Positions 1 to 5,033 of a DNA stretch of 5,033 bases are shown here, one piece after another. The stretch is from the NCBI GenBank assembly GCA_009776715.1, contig WRNF01000050.1, positions 1 through 5,033 on the forward strand. The letters run 5' to 3'. The stretch's first letter is position 1; every line of letters begins with the position of its first letter. Made by a program: the position numbers and the translations under genes. Source of the stretch: Treponema sp. (GTDB taxonomy: Bacteria; Spirochaetota; Spirochaetia; Treponematales; Breznakiellaceae). The notes under the pieces are model-generated. The model ran no database searches, was not told the DNA's origin, and saw only the letters and a program-made list of their open reading frames with translations.

Positions 1-461
1 GTGGGCTTAAGCAGGCCGGTATTACCGGGCGCTTTGAAAAAATTGCGAATAACGATGGCGGCTGCGATATTATTCTTGACGGCGCCCATACACCAGGAAG
101 CATTGCCCCCTGCGCGGAAACTTTTTGCCGGCTCTACGGCCGCAAGGGTATACTGCTGTTCGGATGTGCTGCCGATAAAAATGCCGGCGCCATGGCGCAA
201 TTGCTCATGCCTTTTTTTTCGCAAATAATAATTACAGCGCCGGGAAATTTTAAATTGAGTGATCCGGAAAAAACCTTTAATGCTTTTGTATATGCAGCCC
301 GTTGCCTGAAACAGCAAAAAGATGCAGTTATTTTAATTAAAAACACCTCAGCGGCAATAGATTGCGCCTTGCAGTTAAGCCGGGAAAAATGCCAGCCCTT
401 ACTATGCACAGGGTCATTCTATCTTGTCTCGGAAATCCGCCGAGTTCTGGGAGTAAATTAA
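1..461 (+). CDS. folC: Folylpolyglutamate synthase / dihydrofolate synthase, C-terminal part (5' truncated by window edge)
   Basis: This is an open frame with first full codon at position 3 and a TAA stop at 459-461, giving 152 residues of a protein that usually has about 420-480. FolC adds glutamate to folates with ATP in the cytoplasm, and in many bacteria also makes dihydrofolate from dihydropteroate. Visible family marks, in order, are GRFE, ILDGAHTPGS (the usual LDGAHNP motif of the Mur-ligase-like C-terminal domain, with Thr for Asn), LFGCAADKN (the usual FG...DKD block), ITAPGNFKLSDPEK, and the terminal GSFYLVSEIR, which matches the family's common ending GSLYLVGEVR. The N-terminal ATP-binding P-loop domain lies outside the window. 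The gene converges on the metF-metH operon, which uses its folate products. The family call is secure; whether it has one or both activities cannot be judged from this fragment. Confidence 0.9.
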   Translation, partial: GLKQAGITGRFEKIANNDGGCDIILDGAHTPGSIAPCAETFCRLYGRKGILLFGCAADKNAGAMAQLLMPFFSQIIITAPGNFKLSDPEKTFNAFVYAARCLKQQKDAVILIKNTSAAIDCALQLSREKCQPLLCTGSFYLVSEIRRVLGVN

Positions 462-486
462 AATTTGGCCACGAACTGTGGAACAA
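455..486 (-). terminator. Weak candidate intrinsic terminator of the metF-metH operon
   Basis: Read on the minus strand just after the metH stop, the gap can fold as TTG-tt-CCAC-agttc-GTGG-c-CAA, followed by the T-rich tract ATTTTAATTT, which lies inside the last codons of folC. The core stem is only four base pairs plus three outer pairs across a small internal loop, so it is a poor terminator. No T-run follows it on the plus strand, so folC has no visible terminator of its own here. Confidence 0.3.
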
Positions 487-509
487 GGGTAAAATAGGGA
501 TTATGGTTG

Positions 510-2984
510 TTATATGTTTCCAAAAACCTTTTGAGCGTAACGGACAGAGGCCATTGCGTCTTTCACATAACAGTCAGCGCCGATCTGTTCGGCATATTCC
601 TTTGTCAGCACCGCTCCTCCGCACATGATTTTGCAATCTATGCCGTCTTCGTGTCCGCCCTCGCGCAGAGCCTTTATTGTTCTTTCCATATTGATAACGG
701 TTGTTGTCATAAGCGCAGATAAACCGACAAGTTTTGCATTGTGCTTTTTTACCGCTTCCACAATATCCTGCACAGGAACGTCTTTGCCCAGGTCAATAAC
801 ATGAAACCGGTAATTTTCGAGCAAGGCCCGCACGATATTTTTTCCGATGTCATGTATGTCCCCTTCCACTGTCGCAACAACAATCGTGCCTATGAAATCG
901 CTTGAGTCACCGCCGCTTCCCATTGCAGAGCGGATAAGGGTAAATGCGCTCTTGGCGGTTTCGGCGCACATTAAAAGCTGCGGCAAAAACATGGTTCCCT
1001 GTTCAAAAAGCTGACCGGCCCTGTTGAGGGCGGGAATTATTTCCTGTTCTATCAGATCAATCGGCGAATGTATTTTCAAATCGCAGCGCGCTCTTTGCTC
1101 TGCCTCTTGTTTTAATCCTTTTAATACTGCATCTCCCAGTGAAATACCGTTTGTCTTTTTTTCTCCAATGGTATCAGTATCATCAGGCTGCTGGCCGCCG
1201 TAAGTTTCAATGTAGCGTTTAAATTGATCATCCCTGCCAAGCAGCGCATCCACAGCCGCAGAATGCGGCAGCGCATTTTGAGGCACCGTTTTCCCGTTTG
1301 CATGATCCGCAACAGCCTGCTGCATTAATTGCACGCCGGGATTAAAAATGGCAGCGTCAAGCCCGGCTTCCAGCGCAAGAGATAAAAATGCGCTGTTAAG
1401 AATTTCCCGTGCAGGCAGCCCAAACGACACATTAGAGACGCCAAGCAATGTTTTTACGTTCAATTCGTTTTTTAGCCTGCGAAGGCATTCCAGCGTAACA
1501 ACCGCATTTTCCTGACCAGCACTCACCGCCATTGTAAGCGGGTCAAACAAAAAATCTTTTTTGCCAATGCCGTATTTTTCCGCATGTTTTAATATTTTTT
1601 TTGCAATGTCAATGCGTCCCTGCGCTGTTTCCGGTATGCCGTTTTCGTCAAGCGTCAGCGCAACGACAAGGCCCCCGTATTTACGCACTAAGGGAAAAAC
1701 TTCATCCATTACTTTTATTTTTCCGTTTACAGAATTAACAACCGGTTTTCCGTTATATGCGCGCATAACGCAGGCAAGAGCGTCTGTGTTTGCGGTATCA
1801 ATTTGCAGCGGCACGTCAACAATTCCCTGCAATTGTTCGATGAGGGTTTTTAGCACAGCGGCTTCGTCAATGCCGGTCATGCCTGCATTGACATCGAGCA
1901 GATCGGCGCCTTGCTCTGTCTGAAAAATGCCTTCCCGCAGCGCAAAGTCGTAGTCTCCGTTTTTAAGGGCCTGTTTTAGCTTTGGTTTTCCAGTTGGGTT
2001 GATGCGTTCGCCGATAACTATTGGGCTGCGGTCTGGCCGCTTCCCGCCAAATACAACTGTTTTAGCGTAAGAAGCGGCAACGCTAATATTTTTTGCAATA
2101 GTTTCAGGCAGCATTAATCCTGCGCAGTTTTTTACAAGCGCTTTTATATGATCCGGCGTTGTGCCGCAGCAGCCGCCCAAAAGCCAGGCACCGCTTTCTG
2201 CAATGCGGCGCATGCTTTCTGCAAAGCCTTGCGGATCGGTATTGTATTGAATTTTGCCGTTTATAATATCCGGCAATCCCGCGTTAGGCATGCATAAAAC
2301 AGGCGTTGATGATAACTCAATCATACGTGTAATGTGCGGCAGCAATTGATTTATTCCCGAACCGCAGTTAAGCCCGATTACGTCTGCGCCCAGTCCCTCC
2401 AGCAGTGCAACAACAACATCAATCCCTCCGCCGGTCAGCAGTTTCCCGTTTTTGTCCAGTGTTACCGATGCAATTACCGGCAAATTGCAGTTTTCTTTTG
2501 CGGCAAGCACCGCCGCTTTAAGTTCGTACGCGCAGGACATTGTTTCAATCAGAATAAGGTCCGCCCCTGCCTTTGCCCCGGCAATAACAGTCTCTTTGAA
2601 TAATGCTGCCGCCTGTTCAAAATGCAAATCGCCCAAGGGCTTAAGGAGTTTGCCTGTAGGGCCAATGTCAAGCGCCGTAAAACAGGGTTTGCCCCTAACA
2701 CATTCCGCCGCCGCCGATTTAACATTTGCAATGGCGCTTGCGGTCAATTGCCCTACCGAATAGCCTGTGCCTTCCAGATTGGCGGCATTGCATCCAAATG
2801 TGTTTGTCTTGATAATGTCGCTGCCCGCGGCAATATACTGTTTATGTATATTCCGCACAGTATCCGCATGGGTAATGTTCCAAATATCCGGTATTTCACC
2901 CGGCATTAAACCGTGTTTTTGCAATTGCGTTCCCATTGCGCCGTCAAAAAACAGCAACTGTTTGCCAATAAGATTTTTAATCAT
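510..2984 (-). CDS. metH: Cobalamin-dependent methionine synthase, short form without activation domain
   Basis: The 824-residue cytoplasmic enzyme transfers methyl from 5-methyl-THF through cob(I)alamin to homocysteine. Domains in order: homocysteine-binding barrel (about 1-290) with the zinc cysteines Cys207 in GLNCGSG and Cys272-Cys273 in GGCCGT; folate (pterin-binding) barrel (about 320-570) with IGERINPTG at 324-332 and DVNAG at 364-368; helical cobalamin cap (about 612-695) with FLPQL at 666-670; and Rossmann-like B12 domain (about 697-824) with DxHxxG (Asp709, His711, Gly714; His711 is the expected lower cobalt ligand), GLSALMTTT and CGGA. E. coli MetH has 1227 residues; here the C-terminal AdoMet-binding activation domain is absent and the frame ends just after the B12 domain. 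That function is encoded by the gene directly upstream, whose stop overlaps this ATG (ATGA). The start is supported by AAGGAG 11 bases upstream and by the immediate family-like FFDGAMGTQLQ. The frame is intact with all key residues present. Confidence 0.97.
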   Translation of the reverse strand: MIKNLIGKQLLFFDGAMGTQLQKHGLMPGEIPDIWNITHADTVRNIHKQYIAAGSDIIKTNTFGCNAANLEGTGYSVGQLTASAIANVKSAAAECVRGKPCFTALDIGPTGKLLKPLGDLHFEQAAALFKETVIAGAKAGADLILIETMSCAYELKAAVLAAKENCNLPVIASVTLDKNGKLLTGGGIDVVVALLEGLGADVIGLNCGSGINQLLPHITRMIELSSTPVLCMPNAGLPDIINGKIQYNTDPQGFAESMRRIAESGAWLLGGCCGTTPDHIKALVKNCAGLMLPETIAKNISVAASYAKTVVFGGKRPDRSPIVIGERINPTGKPKLKQALKNGDYDFALREGIFQTEQGADLLDVNAGMTGIDEAAVLKTLIEQLQGIVDVPLQIDTANTDALACVMRAYNGKPVVNSVNGKIKVMDEVFPLVRKYGGLVVALTLDENGIPETAQGRIDIAKKILKHAEKYGIGKKDFLFDPLTMAVSAGQENAVVTLECLRRLKNELNVKTLLGVSNVSFGLPAREILNSAFLSLALEAGLDAAIFNPGVQLMQQAVADHANGKTVPQNALPHSAAVDALLGRDDQFKRYIETYGGQQPDDTDTIGEKKTNGISLGDAVLKGLKQEAEQRARCDLKIHSPIDLIEQEIIPALNRAGQLFEQGTMFLPQLLMCAETAKSAFTLIRSAMGSGGDSSDFIGTIVVATVEGDIHDIGKNIVRALLENYRFHVIDLGKDVPVQDIVEAVKKHNAKLVGLSALMTTTVINMERTIKALREGGHEDGIDCKIMCGGAVLTKEYAEQIGADCYVKDAMASVRYAQKVFGNI

Positions 2985-3646
2985 GAAATTAATTTCTCCT
3001 TGTTACGGAATTGGCAATGTATTTTACCGCAATTGCCGCATTTATATTTGCAGGCATTATCCGGTATGCTGTTTTCCGCTGCTAAACCTGCGCCGATAAC
3101 AGCCGTTACAGACTTTAACGGCGCCAGCATGTGGGTTTTTGTCTCGCTTATCCCGCATAGTTTTTGCGCATTTAAAAGACGCAGAATGCCTGTTTGCCAG
3201 GCAATATCAAAATCGCCGTATCCCGGAGAAAAACGCGGCCTAAGACTCAAGGCACCCTGGCAGACATTATGCGCAATATCATGCTCAATGACGTTGCAAT
3301 AATCTTCAAGTTGATGCGCTGCGCATGCCTGTAAACACAGCGCTTCGGCGCTGTCAATTTTTACCCGCCGGGCAATAAGCCTGTCAACGTCCGCTCCCAA
3401 TGTTGCCGCCAGCAAATAAACCTGAGTGCAGCCTTTCAGGCAGGCAGCAAGAGAGGCGCTTTTTATTTCCATTTGCGCTATTGTAATATTGCCGCCTTTA
3501 ACTATGCATGGAAACTGCATAAAGGCATGGCGCGGCGCAGCCGCAGTTGCAAGTTTGTCCAGGCATGACAATACCAGCGCATCAAGCTGTTCTGTGGAAG
3601 GGCCATTGTGTCCCATGTATCTTAAAATTTCACTGTGCTTTTTCAC
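2981..3646 (-). CDS. Stand-alone methionine synthase activation (reactivation) domain protein
   Basis: The 221-residue protein matches the C-terminal activation domain of long MetH proteins, made as a separate polypeptide. In MetH this domain binds AdoMet and remethylates oxidised cob(II)alamin with electrons from a reductase. Visible marks: N-terminal EILRYMGHNG (the family's EILRYLGYRG), a middle segment VYLLAATLGADVDRLIARR, the AdoMet-site block RPRFSPGYGDFD at 136-147 (compare RxRxSxGYpacP in MetH), and THMLAPLKSVTAVIG at 171-185 (compare the MxPxxSVSG block). A C-terminal cysteine cluster CX3CX2CX4C (Cys199, 203, 206, 211) followed by QFR is seen in split forms as I recall them. Thermotoga maritima TM0269 is the studied precedent, acting on short MetH TM0268. 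The start is GTG: an in-frame TGA directly precedes it, and the next Met (residue 11) would cut the conserved N-terminus. The ribosome site is weak. The gene lies 36 bases after metF and overlaps metH by four bases. Confidence 0.9.
   Translation of the reverse strand: MKKHSEILRYMGHNGPSTEQLDALVLSCLDKLATAAAPRHAFMQFPCIVKGGNITIAQMEIKSASLAACLKGCTQVYLLAATLGADVDRLIARRVKIDSAEALCLQACAAHQLEDYCNVIEHDIAHNVCQGALSLRPRFSPGYGDFDIAWQTGILRLLNAQKLCGISETKTHMLAPLKSVTAVIGAGLAAENSIPDNACKYKCGNCGKIHCQFRNKEKLIS
2996..3001 (-). promoter_or_regulatory. Ribosome binding site of metH (AAGGAG)
   Basis: AAGGAG on the minus strand lies 11 bases before the metH ATG, inside the last codons of the upstream activation-protein gene. 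The spacing is a little long. With the ATGA stop/start overlap it points to translationally coupled synthesis of the activation protein and MetH. It is the only strong Shine-Dalgarno sequence in the operon. Confidence 0.7.
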
Positions 3647-3657
3647 TCAATTTTCAC

Positions 3658-3679
3658 TTTTGAATACGTGTGTTCAAAA
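3658..3679. repeat. Inverted repeat in the metF/activation-gene gap
   Basis: Arms TTTTGAA and TTCAAAA (seven perfect pairs) are separated by eight bases that include the small palindrome ACGT. Two inner Watson-Crick pairs and wobble pairs could extend the stem in RNA. It fills most of the 36-base gap between metF and the next gene. There is no T-run after it on the minus strand, so it is not a clear terminator. It could be a weak intercistronic mRNA hairpin or a protein-binding dyad. Confidence 0.4.
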
Positions 3680-3682
3680 ACG

Positions 3683-4549
3683 CTAATCCTCCAGAATACT
3701 CGACAAATTGTGCATAATTTCCCGCGCAATATCGCTTTTATTCATGGTATAAATGTGAATCCCCCGGACATCATTCGCTATTAAATCAATAATTTGCTCT
3801 GTTGCGTATGCAATGCCTGCCTGCTTCATCGCCTCGGGCCTGTCGCCAAATTTGTCAATGATATTTGCAAACCGCGAAGGCAAAACAGTCCCGCTTAATT
3901 CAAGGATGCGCCGTATTTGTTTTTTGTTGCTTACCGGCATTATTCCCGCAAGTACCGGAACGGTAATGCCTTTTTGCGAAAGTTTATATAAAAATTTATA
4001 AAGAATATTGTTGTCGAAAAACATCTGCGTGGTAAGAAAATTACAGCCTGCATCAACTTTTTGTTTAAGCCGGTCAATGTCATTGTCCTGATTGGCGCTT
4101 TCTATATGCCCTTCAGGATAACATGCCGCGCCTATGCAAAAAACCCCTCTCTTTTTAATCTCGGCGACCAATTCATTAGCATATTTATAAGATCCCTCCG
4201 CAGGCTGCGTCATTCCCTTTGGCAAATCGCCGCGCAGGGCAAGCAAATTCTTTATGCCCTTATCCGCATAACTGTCCAAAATTGCCTTGATGTCTTTTTT
4301 GGATGCTGCAACGCAGGTGACATGGGCAAGGGCCGGGACTCCAAAACTTTCGATGTGCCGGGCAAGCTCTTCGGTATAACCCGCCTTATTCGCCCCGGCG
4401 CCGCAGGTAATGCTGATAAAGGCAGGCTTAAGCGCAGCAATTTCGCCTGCAATTTCATAAGCGCGTTCAAGCTCTGTCCCCATTTTCGGAGGAAAAATTT
4501 CACACGAGACTATTGTCTTTTTTTTTTGCAGCATATCAGAAATATACAT
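3683..4549 (-). CDS. metF: 5,10-methylenetetrahydrofolate reductase
   Basis: The 288-residue flavoprotein reduces 5,10-methylene-THF to 5-methyl-THF in the cytoplasm, the methyl donor for MetH. Its length fits bacterial MetF (E. coli 296). The TIM-barrel motifs are in order: SCEIFPPK with Glu17 (equivalent to the catalytic Glu28 of E. coli), FISITCGAG at 44-52, HVTC at 76-79, ALRGDLPKG at 104-112 with Asp108 (E. coli Asp120), CYPEGHIES at 143-151, LKQKVDAGCNFLTTQMFFD at 161-179 with Gln175 (E. coli Gln183), GIMPVSNKKQ at 202-211, and the C-terminal GIHIYTMN at 263-270. The start at 4549 is bounded by an in-frame TAA nine bases upstream; Met6 is an alternative. There is no Shine-Dalgarno sequence, which fits a promoter so close that the leader would be about 7-8 bases. 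A run of ten A residues falls at codons 8-11, before the catalytic glutamate. It is the first gene of the operon. No partner gene such as metV is adjacent, and the electron donor cannot be told from sequence. Confidence 0.96.
   Translation of the reverse strand: MYISDMLQKKKTIVSCEIFPPKMGTELERAYEIAGEIAALKPAFISITCGAGANKAGYTEELARHIESFGVPALAHVTCVAASKKDIKAILDSYADKGIKNLLALRGDLPKGMTQPAEGSYKYANELVAEIKKRGVFCIGAACYPEGHIESANQDNDIDRLKQKVDAGCNFLTTQMFFDNNILYKFLYKLSQKGITVPVLAGIMPVSNKKQIRRILELSGTVLPSRFANIIDKFGDRPEAMKQAGIAYATEQIIDLIANDVRGIHIYTMNKSDIAREIMHNLSSILED
4518..4527 (-). repeat. A10 homopolymer in the 5' end of metF
   Basis: Ten consecutive A residues on the coding strand fall at codons 8-11 (Gln-Lys-Lys-Lys). 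A change of one base would shift the frame. The next downstream Met (residue 23) lies beyond the catalytic Glu17, so restarting there would not give an active enzyme. The tract may slip during replication or transcription, or may simply reflect lysine codons in an A-rich genome. Confidence 0.6.
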
Positions 4550-4562
4550 AATGAATTAAGGC

Positions 4563-4591
4563 ATTTTACCGGAAATTTTTTTAAATGTAAA
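4563..4591 (-). promoter_or_regulatory. Predicted sigma-70 type promoter of metF
   Basis: On the minus strand, TTTACA (4591-4586, five of six to TTGACA) is followed by a 17-base A-rich spacer and TAAAAT (4568-4563, five of six to TATAAT). The expected start site is an A at 4557 or 4556, so the metF message would begin only about 7-8 bases before its ATG. This is the best promoter match I find on the minus strand of this gap. It explains the absence of a ribosome binding site before metF. Confidence 0.6.
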
Positions 4592-4607
4592 GGGAGAAGA
4601 AAAACCG

Positions 4608-4710
4608 TTCAGCAATTCTCCATTTAACTTTATTTCATATTTTAAACACCTGCCTGCCGCAGGCAGGGCAGACAGGCAGGTGGTTATTTTTTTATTAGAG
4701 AATTACTGAA
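4608..4710. repeat. Nested inverted-repeat element in the divergent intergenic region
   Basis: The outer arms are TTCAGCAATTCTC (4608-4620) and GAGAATTACTGAA (4698-4710), thirteen bases with one mismatch. They enclose AT-rich spacers and an inner perfect ten-base inverted repeat, CACCTGCCTG (4647-4656) and CAGGCAGGTG (4673-4682). The inner loop has a second copy of CAGGCAGG (4660-4667), so the left inner arm can pair with either copy. The element lies upstream of both predicted promoters. No flanking target duplication was found. It resembles a small miniature element or an intergenic repeat unit, but only one copy is in the window. Confidence 0.55.
4647..4693 (+). terminator. Terminator-like GC-rich hairpin with T-run, facing the right-edge gene
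   Basis: The perfect ten-pair stem CACCTGCCTG/CAGGCAGGTG is followed on the plus strand by GTTA and seven T residues (4687-4693), the form of an intrinsic terminator. No well-supported plus-strand gene ends upstream of it. It may block antisense transcription coming out of the metF operon region, or act as an attenuator of a longer transcript into the right-edge gene. On the minus strand the stem is followed only by GTTTAAAATA. Confidence 0.45.
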
Positions 4711-4726
4711 TTCCGCTCCTCTGTGC

Positions 4727-4756
4727 TTGACTATTTTAAAAAAATATGCATAAACT
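4727..4756 (+). promoter_or_regulatory. Candidate sigma-70 type promoter of the right-edge exported-protein gene
   Basis: TTGACT (4727-4732, five of six to consensus) is followed by 18 bases and TAAACT (4751-4756, four of six). The start would fall near 4763, giving a leader of about 65 bases that includes the stem-loop at 4771-4801. The -10 match is modest, and AATAAT at 4760-4765 with TTAAAA upstream is an alternative. Confidence 0.4.
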
Positions 4757-4770
4757 GCAAATAATAACCT

Positions 4771-4801
4771 AATTACGGCTTTAGAAAGGTAAAGCCTAAT
4801 T
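4771..4801 (+). other. Stem-loop in the 5' leader of the right-edge gene
   Basis: AATTA-c-GGCTTTA (4771-4783) pairs with TAAAGCCTAATT (4790-4801) as twelve base pairs with one bulged C and the loop GAAAGG. It ends 12 bases before the ribosome binding site. No T-run follows, so it is not a terminator. It could stabilise the message or affect access to the ribosome site. It matches no riboswitch class I know. Confidence 0.5.
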
Positions 4802-4813
4802 AAAAAGGAATAG

Positions 4814-4819
4814 AAGGGG
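4814..4819 (+). promoter_or_regulatory. Ribosome binding site of the right-edge gene (AAGGGG)
   Basis: AAGGGG lies eight bases before the ATG at 4828. This favours 4828 over the internal ATG at 4906, which has no such site before it, although 4906 would give a more usual signal peptide. Confidence 0.6.
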
Positions 4820-4827
4820 AATTCTAT

Positions 4828-5033
4828 ATGAAAACCAAACAATTATCTGTATTGAAAAAAAAACCGTTGTTACATAACTTTAACATTAAATTCGGACTTG
4901 CTTCAATGCTTGCCGTCCGCCGATCTCTGCTCGTTTTTCTTGCATTGTTTATTAGCATTGCATCGATGCTGCCTGCCCTCGATTTTACGCTGCGGCCCAA
5001 AGGTTTTGTTGCCGTGCCAATGGGAAAGGGCAA
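4828..5033 (+). CDS. Exported protein of unknown function, N-terminal part (3' truncated by window edge)
   Basis: The frame is open from ATG 4828 to the window end, 68 full codons. Residues 1-33 are basic and long for a leader. Residues 34-48 (LLVFLALFISIASML) are a clear hydrophobic core after Arg31-Arg32, then PALDF suggests cleavage after Ala50. No lipobox cysteine is seen. The mature start DFTLRPKGFVAVPMGKG recalls the N-termini of treponemal outer-envelope proteins, but this is from memory and the domain is not in view. Start 4828 has a good ribosome site; Met27 at 4906 would give an ordinary signal peptide of about 24 residues. A run of nine A residues covers codons 10-12. The gene is divergent from metF and shows no functional link to methionine or folate. 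Coding is supported by the ribosome site, start codon and signal peptide; product identity is open. Confidence 0.7.
   Translation, partial: MKTKQLSVLKKKPLLHNFNIKFGLASMLAVRRSLLVFLALFISIASMLPALDFTLRPKGFVAVPMGKG
4855..4863 (+). repeat. A9 homopolymer near the start of the exported-protein gene
   Basis: Nine A residues form lysine codons 10-12, between the ATG with the good ribosome site (4828) and the internal ATG (4906). If 4828 is the true start, a length change would shift the frame before the signal peptide. If 4906 is the start, the tract is in the leader. Confidence 0.55.

Noticed and set aside
1..228. Plus-strand open frame from GTG at position 1.
   Set aside because: It is out of frame with the folC translation, which carries clear FolC motifs through to 461; this frame has none.
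1561..1923. A 120-codon plus-strand open frame inside metH.
   Set aside because: It lies fully opposite the conserved pterin-binding domain of metH, with Ser/Thr/Pro-rich composition typical of antisense reading.
4061..4627. A 188-codon plus-strand open frame opposite metF, ending 20 bases before the terminator-like hairpin.
   Set aside because: metF on the other strand has all family motifs. The antisense translation shows no recognisable domain and no ribosome site was noted, so it is read as a shadow frame despite the suggestive hairpin position.
4608..4710. Insertion sequence or complete transposon.
   Set aside because: There is no transposase frame and no flanking target duplication; at most it is a small non-autonomous element or repeat unit.
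4550..4760. MetJ-type operator (AGACGTCT repeats) upstream of metF.
   Set aside because: No copy or near copy of the box was seen.
4733..4760. Alternative minus-strand promoter (TTGCAG, 16 bases, TAAAAT) overlapping the plus-strand promoter.
   Set aside because: The -35 box matches only three of six and it would give a leader of about 175 bases; the promoter at 4563-4591 is better.
4550..4827. SAM, cobalamin, THF or T-box riboswitch before metF.
   Set aside because: I looked on the minus strand for the S-box GATGAAACC-type core and the B12 box GCCACTG and found neither. The best promoter also leaves almost no leader.

Overview
The window holds a one-carbon/methionine gene block with an unrelated exported-protein gene at its right edge. 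There are five protein-coding genes, two of them cut by the window ends. I see no tRNA, rRNA, CRISPR array, insertion sequence or phage gene. The organism looks like an anaerobic, cobalamin-using bacterium. A spirochaete of the Treponema type is my best guess, from the wording of the FolC C-terminus and from the start of the right-edge exported protein, but this rests on memory of family patterns and is low confidence. A short MetH with a separate activation protein also fits Thermotogota or Firmicutes.

Layout. Positions 1-461 (+) are the C-terminal third of folC (folylpolyglutamate/dihydrofolate synthase). After a 48-base gap, three genes run leftward on the minus strand as an apparent operon, in transcription order: metF (4549-3683, methylenetetrahydrofolate reductase), a stand-alone methionine synthase activation-domain protein (3646-2981) and metH (2984-510, short cobalamin-dependent methionine synthase). 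The last two overlap by four bases (ATGA). Positions 4550-4827 are a 278-base divergent intergenic region. It carries a metF promoter very close to the metF ATG, a nested inverted-repeat element with a GC-rich hairpin and a T-run, a likely plus-strand promoter, and a 5'-UTR stem-loop. From 4828 (+) an exported protein of unknown function begins and runs off the window.

How the genes work together. MetF reduces 5,10-methylene-THF to 5-methyl-THF. MetH moves that methyl through cobalamin to homocysteine, giving methionine and THF. The activation protein supplies the AdoMet-binding reactivation function that the short MetH lacks. FolC, convergent with the operon, makes and polyglutamylates the folates these enzymes use. 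So four of the five genes serve folate-linked methyl transfer.

The core genes belong to known families and I find no new biochemical system. The parts most worth a second look are non-coding: the near-leaderless metF start, the nested palindrome facing the right-edge gene, and the A10 and A9 tracts at the 5' ends of the two divergent genes.
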